Positions 58,830 to 64,000 of a DNA stretch of 64,000 nt are shown here, piece by piece. The position numbers and the translations under genes are program-made. The DNA is from Sipunculus nudus (Eukaryota > Annelida > Sipuncula > Golfingiida > Sipunculidae): assembly GCA_026874595.1 (NCBI GenBank), contig CM049315.1, positions 13,332,664 through 13,396,663 of the forward strand. The letters run 5' to 3'. Each line of letters begins with the position of its first letter. The stretch's first letter is position 1. The notes under the pieces were generated by a model. It searched no databases. It saw only the letters and a list, made by a program, of their open reading frames with translations, and was not told the DNA's origin.

Positions 58830-59700
58830 AGATTGGTGGCGCCACCTGCACTCTTGCACTCAGTGTCTATCTGTCCATCTTTGTTAATTTTGGCCATATT
58901 TCAGGAGTGGTTCAACATATTGGGCTGAAGCTGAGCAAGTCCAAAGATCTTGGATACCTAAATTTCATTCTCAAAACTTGTGGCACCATCTGCAATCATT
59001 TTTACATAGGGTCCTTCTGGGCATTTGTCATCTGTGCATCTTAGTGATTAAGCCCATATCTCAGGAGTGTTTCAATGTACTGGGCTGAAATTATGCATTT
59101 CAATAGATATCAAGACTGGTGGCGCCATCTACCATCATTTTCGCGCAGCTTCTGTGCGTTTTGAAGAAATAAACTCCAATCTCAGCAGTGGTTCCATGTA
59201 TTGGTATCAAACTTGGCATGTCCATCCATCTTGGATAGTTTTCTCATAGGCCAGAGAGGTGGCACCACCTACCTTCCTAATTTTGTAAAATATATGAATG
59301 CCTTTTTCTCAGGAGTGTTTTACAATATCAGCCTCAAATTTTGTATGTCCATCCATCTTGAATACCTCCATCTTGAACACAAGTCTGGTGGCACCACCTA
59401 CAATCGTTTTCAAGAAGTGTATATCCATATACTTGTTTTTGCTGAAAATTGCTCGATTCTCAGGAGTGCATGGATGTATCAGCCTTAAATTTTGCACATT
59501 TACCTATCTTGGAAAGCTTTCATGTAACAGGTATATCAGACAGGTGGTGCCACCTACCTTCCCCTTTTCCTAAATTATACTGATGCCCTTTTCTAAGGAG
59601 TGGTTTTGATGTGTTTACCTGGAAATTTGCTTGTCCATTCATATTGGATATCTTTCTCACACACCAAGACAGGTGGTGCCACCTATAATCACGTATTTGT
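58830..59700. repeat. Tandem repeat, about 130-155 bp unit, seven copies
   Basis: The near-palindrome GGTGGCGCCACC or a variant (GGTGGCACCACC, GGTGGTGCCACC) recurs near 58836, 58981, 59115, 59259, 59387, 59541 and 59670. Between them come 'tctcaggagtg.ttcaa', 'tatt.ggctgaaatt' and 'gtccatccatcttggata'. Confidence 0.8.
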
Positions 59701-60256
59701 AAAAGTGATGCACTTCATCAGCTGTCCCCCTCAATTATTGCTGTCTCCAGATAACACTCAGTGCAGCTTCATGGATGCAGACTGTTAGAGATTAATGGAC
59801 CAGGGCTGCCCTAAAATTAACGCTGCTTGACTGTGCTCTATATACACTTAACATTATATCTGGATAGGGAGTTTGCTTTCCCACAAATTACTTGCATTTC
59901 TGCACAATTATTGTTCATATATACATAATAAAATTTCCAATATTATTTAAATATTAAATAAAATTCAATGTTTTATATATTAAATATTATACAAAATAGA
60001 TAGTTCCTTACATTTCAAAGCATTTTTTCTTATATGTCATAATTTTAATTTAAAATTGCATATCTGTGAAATAATGTAACTGTTGTGTGATAATGTAACT
60101 GTTACTTGCAGAAACTTAAAAACAAGAAGAGTATTCTCCCAAAGTGAGCTCAACACAGCTTGATTCTGACGCATAGTCTATTTTGAAGAAGACTGTCAAA
60201 GGAACATTTGGGTAAAATGATGGTTTTATTATAAAAAAAAATTATGGAAAATATGG

Positions 60257-60257
<1 letters not shown>

Positions 60258-60339
<82 letters not shown>

Positions 60340-60357
60340 CATACATACATACATACA
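60258..60357. repeat. (TA)n followed by (ATAC)n
   Basis: A 78-base AT run and then six ATAC units. It lies 60 bases downstream of the PWP2 stop on the minus strand and may be in or just after its 3' UTR. Confidence 0.95.
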
Positions 60358-60415
60358 GTTAATGATATAATTACACTTTTGACCTCATACATAAATATTT
60401 ATGTACATGTGTTTA

Positions 60416-60608
60416 TTAACTGTCCATAGCAGCTTGCTGTAACAACTCCATGACTTCCTCATCACTTTCTGACACATTCCCAGCCTCCTCAAGCTCAGCT
60501 CCATCCCACTCAGCATCATCTTCCTCCTCATCCTCTGCTGGTGCAGCCTTCCTCTTACACCTCCCCAATGACAGCACATACTGCAGGCTGTACTTGTTAT
60601 GGTCACAT
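60416..60608 (-). CDS. PWP2: PWP2 last exon: acidic C-terminus and stop
   Basis: 193 nt with acceptor GTTTTAG. It reads [20 protein letters not shown] and then an acidic Glu/Asp-rich tail ending LLQQAAMDS. The stop TAA overlaps an AATAAA hexamer (minus strand, 60412-60417). Another AATAAA lies at 60225-60230, beyond a long (TA)n. Confidence 0.92.
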
Positions 60609-62520
60609 CTAAAACATCAAGAATAATATCACTAAATACCTAAGTATGCAAGTACCGTATTTCCTTGATCAGACGCCTGGCCTTAAATAGTCGCTGATCT
60701 TGTTCACAGGCCAGGTGTCAGAATATAGTTCCCATGTTTACTGCCAGATGTCTCATCCTTCACTATAACTGGTGCATTTACCAGTCTTAACTACACTGGT
60801 CTTTTATAGAGGAACCTCACAACCTGTATTTTCATTCAGTGGTACCAATGACATAACATAATCTTTTGCTAACTTTTAAAATTGCATAAATATAAACATA
60901 ATTTATGTGTTTGACAGTTTGACATGTAATGTAATATATTCTTTACAACCTATATATATATATATATATATCTATATTTTCTTGAACAGGCCACAGAAGC
61001 TCTTTTTAGAAACACTCATCATATTAGAATATGTAACAAATGATGAAATTGTAAGCTTCAAAATGGCCAATATGACAAATATTTTCAGATCACAATATTT
61101 ATTAAGTATATTTAAAACTGATCAAGATTTTTTTTACAAATACACTTTAACTTAAAATTAGCATTTTTGAAGTATTCAGTGGATGTATTCTTATGTAATA
61201 TATACATGTTATGTAACAATTTACATGTGCATGCCTATCAACCAATTTCTACCCTGGATTGTTAAAAGTTAGACAACTAATTAACTGACTCGTACTGAGA
61301 TGAATAAGATAGCACTCACATTAAGCTAGGGAACTAATTTACTGACTTGTATTGAGATGACTAAATTAGCACTCACAATAAGCTAGGGAACTACCTAATT
61401 TACAGGCTCGTATTGAGACGACAAAGATATCACTCACATTTTGCTGAGGTCTTCATATTTTTTGCCTACATTCTTCTGTAAAGTCCTCAAAAGAGCCATG
61501 ATTGACTGAGAGCGTTGCTTCATCTTGGGACCATGGAACACCAGCGCCCTCTGGATCCAGGTAAGGTAATACTGGAGATGACGTGAAGATTCTATCTGGC
61601 TTGCAGCAAAGTTTAGCATCTTGTCCACGTAGTGGTCTGGCAAGTTCTGACACACATATTCAACTGAAAGATAAGTGAAATGTTTATACTGTACTGACTT
61701 CTGAATAGAGAGTCATTGATATGCTTATTAAATATTTCAATACCATCGCTGAATTCCTAGGGGAAGTAGAATGTAGGCATCAAGTGACTGGAATTTGTGC
61801 TTGCGCTTAAGTGAATATATTGGTCAGTAATAATTAACAACAATAAAACAGCAGAGTAAAAATCAGGATGAGAGAAATTTATAGTGATTCTAACCAGAAT
61901 CTCATCCGGAATTTGTTAATTTTAGCAGAAATAATCTCAGCAAAATCTGCTCACGCTTGAACTATATGTCTTGCCTACTCACGGAATAACGATCATGGAC
62001 CTCATCCGTCATTTCACACATTAACATTTTTTTATTTCAATAGGGCCTTGTGTAAATATTTTTTTTATCTTGTTAAATACTAGGGCCTTAGCAGCCTATT
62101 AAAAGGTAAGCCAAGGATAACACAGACAGGCAGGGTGGTATAAAATATTCTCTATATTAAATTTAACTAAAGTAATAATGCAATTTTTGACATCCCTGTC
62201 ATCATGCCACCTGTATAAGCTCGAGAAGGTAACATTCAAATCTTGGTTTATTTTTGAATTTAATTTAGTGTGTATTAAAGTGCGAAAGGGAGTGTACCCA
62301 CCATCAGACACGGGAATGTTCTCCATGACCTCCTGTATGAGATGCTGCTCGTTTAACCTGAATGCCAGCATCACTGCTGCTGTATACTCTTTTCGTTCCA
62401 GCGTCTTTCTCACACTCACTGGGGTGACCTCAAGGTCAAGTTCAAATGGGTCAAACACCAGGTTGTGATCAAGGGAGTAAACCAGAAGTCCCTCTGTTGT
62501 GGTGGCTGCCCAAGCACGCC
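60416..62520 (-). CDS. PWP2: PWP2/UTP1 homologue, last three exons (partial)
   Basis: The C-terminal part of periodic tryptophan protein 2, a WD-repeat subunit of the UTP-B complex of the small-subunit processome in the nucleolus, needed for 18S rRNA maturation. Three exons (62302-62520, 61438-61663, 60416-60608) join in phase. They read [76 protein letters not shown] and [19 protein letters not shown], then an acidic tail ([17 protein letters not shown]) ending AAMDS. This covers the last WD blade and the Utp12 domain. The N-terminal WD repeats must lie beyond position 64000; I see no further exon between 62521 and the edge. It is convergent with the ShKT-protein gene. Confidence 0.93.
61262..61445. 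repeat. Three-copy 57-61 bp repeat of the PWP2 5' splice site
   Basis: Units contain 'actcacattaagctaggg', 'actcacaataagctaggg' and, at the exon edge, 'actcacattttgctgagg'. On the minus strand each carries AAT|GTGAGTG or a one-base variant. Donor positions are 61437, 61376 and 61319. Confidence 0.8.
61438..61663 (-). CDS. PWP2: PWP2 exon: Utp12 domain
   Basis: 226 nt with acceptor TTTCAG. It reads [40 protein letters not shown] and YEDLSK. The helical Utp12 region mediates assembly with other UTP-B WD proteins (family knowledge). The donor AAAAT|GTGAGT belongs to a three-copy repeat that fills the start of the next intron. Confidence 0.92.
62302..62520 (-). CDS. PWP2: PWP2 exon: end of WD region and start of Utp12 domain
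   Basis: 219 nt. Acceptor ATTTGCAG at 62521-62522, donor GTGGGT. It reads [20 protein letters not shown] and then [12 protein letters not shown], the highly conserved PWP2 block that begins the Utp12 domain. It ends NIPVSD in phase 1. Confidence 0.92.
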
Positions 62521-63975
62521 CTGCAAATTCAAAGAAAGTATGTCAACAGTTTCAACTTTTTATTAACAGTACCATATTACCAATTTCAGTGATGGGACTG
62601 CTCTGCAATACTTAGAACAGGTTCTTCAAGGACAGGTTTTCCATGGGCTGAGTTCACCCACTAGATACACTGCCATAGTTCCTGATATACTGTTCTGCAA
62701 TTGATCCATTGCAAAATTTCCTAAATAATGTAAAAAAAGTTAGGATTTATGAGAAAATATGGAAAACGACCCTCATTTTGACCCACTTGGCCTCATTTCC
62801 TATAGGCTATTCAAAAAAGCTATTCTATAATGTTCATGGTCACGGATGAGTTGCTTGATGTATATGTGCCACCATCAATTATATATCAATTAGCCAACAG
62901 GCAATGGATCTTAGTCTGATTAAAAAAATTAATGAAAGTCTCTGTAGGACAAAAAAAGTAGATATGATGTGGTAGTGACATTTGTCAACAGGTATCAGTT
63001 TAATGGATTTAGTTCAATAATATTCTATATTAGTAAGAAGGTATTAAAATACAGGACAAGAAATGTAATCTGAGGATACATGAATATCTCTGCCAAGAAC
63101 TTCAAAAAACTTTCCTGTATACAACCTAGAAAACATGTGTCGCACTTCATGGTTGGATCACAGTAGGGTCTAGCTCTGACAATGGAAAAGAATCCTTTAA
63201 ATTAAAAATGGCCATCGTGATTTCCTGAAAAATTTTATAGATTGTTCCTGAGTGTAATTTTAACCTGCAAAAAAAATTAATCCAAATGAATTTTTAATTA
63301 AGATGCTAACAGACAAAGCAGCCAACTAAGGGTAAAAGATGATAGCCTGCTTACTGTCAGAGGTTTTATAACGAGGAAAAATTAAAACTAATAGTGAAAC
63401 ATCAGAGGCAACAAAAACATTATCAGTACTAATATGAGACTGAGAATTAACAGGTAACAATTCTTACTCTGTTGATTTTATAGTTCACTGAACCTGACAC
63501 TTAACATTACATCAAGGATTTCTGTGTATATTGATTGGAATTATGCACACCATATTTGATCCAATGCATATATATTTTAAATCATATATAGAATTTAAAC
63601 ATTTTATTGTTTGGTTATGGAATGCATTCATTCAGTAGTTTCAGCTACAGAATTTACACATTCTTTAGTTCTCTAAATTGTTTATGACATTAAGATTTAT
63701 TATGAACAAGGTTCGGATAAAAATAACTTACCAGCTGTTTAAATTCATGATGCACTTAGTTCATCATGCATTATTCTAAGCATCTATTATGCTGTTAAGA
63801 ATCTTGTTTTATATTCAGCCATCTTCATAATCATATGAGGTGATTTTCACACATTTGGTCTCCATGAACTCAGGCCATTTTTTTTCAGGGTAAAATGATG
63901 TCACTCCATCACCTTTATGAGAATGACCTGATAAATCCATAATACCACTATATACCTCTGCTTGTTCATGCATAT
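62521..63975. other. PWP2 intron, nothing recognised
   Basis: It lies upstream of the first visible PWP2 exon and should be intron. No stretch encodes a WD repeat in either strand. Confidence 0.6.
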
Positions 63976-64000
63976 TGTTACGAAGACAAATAAATGAGGG
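63976..64000 (-). mobile_element. Start of a TGTTACG element, copy 4, cut by window end
   Basis: TGTTACGAAGA matches the plus-strand left end of copy 3 and is preceded by TAT. Only 25 bases are in the window, so this is a weak call. Confidence 0.3.

Larger units (their letters stand above)
50524..60411. other. Long intergenic region, repeats only
   Basis: Apart from the listed repeats there is no supportable gene. It contains mononucleotide runs (C run near 54140-54154, G runs near 55944-55961 and 58370-58383). The G run near 55944 is preceded by TTTATGC and followed by GGCCTAATA, resembling a fragment of the GGCC-GGTATGG element. Confidence 0.6.

Noticed and set aside
60244-60429. ORFs rich in alternating Ile-Tyr
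   Set aside because: Translations of (TA)n microsatellites, here and at about ten other places.
62521-64000. Further PWP2 exon
   Set aside because: A possible donor near 63735 (CTG|GTAAGT, minus strand) has no upstream WD-repeat coding sequence.

Overview
This is eukaryotic animal DNA. It is AT-rich and intron-dense, with GT-AG introns, more than a dozen (TA)n microsatellites, several small inverted-repeat element families, and decayed LINE and Penelope-like remnants. The protein families and the type of retroelement remnants suggest a lophotrochozoan, most likely a bivalve mollusc. That is an inference; nothing in the window fixes the species.

Layout. (1) 1-8.6 kb is repeat-rich and holds no host gene. 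It has a degenerate tandem repeat (about 1.86-2.79 kb), a dead non-LTR retrotransposon (about 3.88-6.76 kb) broken by a 672-bp inverted-repeat element, and a Penelope-like GIY-YIG remnant (about 8.24-8.58 kb). (2) 8.8-44.6 kb, minus strand, is one very large gene. I reconstructed 28 coding exons with matching splice phases; together they give 10,737 nt, exactly 3,578 codons plus a stop. The product is a secreted mosaic protein: signal peptide, Cys-rich module, thrombospondin type 1, trefoil, a farnesoic-acid-O-methyltransferase-like (Methyltransf_FA) domain split over two exons, an EGF-like module, a unique region, then about 2,670 residues of fibronectin-III-like repeats with 'VDxTPP' linkers. 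No membrane segment is visible. (3) 44.7-48.3 kb is a non-coding interval between divergent genes. (4) 48.35-50.45 kb, plus strand, is an intronless 702-residue secreted, probably lipid-anchored protein with a ShKT domain. (5) 50.5-60.4 kb is non-coding, with two long tandem-repeat blocks. (6) 60.4-62.5 kb, minus strand, holds the last three exons of PWP2 (UTP1), a ribosome-biogenesis factor whose 5' part lies past the right edge.

The two secreted-protein genes lie head to head and may both act outside the cell; nothing in the sequence links them functionally. PWP2 is an unrelated housekeeping gene.

The most unusual observations are: (a) two introns, in two different genes, whose tandem repeats are duplicated copies of the adjoining 5' splice site (18.56-18.98 kb and 61.26-61.45 kb); (b) a small inverted-repeat element inserted at a candidate micro-exon of the giant gene, which offers an in-frame exonised alternative (33.25-33.58 kb); (c) an intronic 30-bp near-perfect hairpin (25.87-25.94 kb); and (d) short elements with a tRNA-like core flanked by TGTTACG termini.
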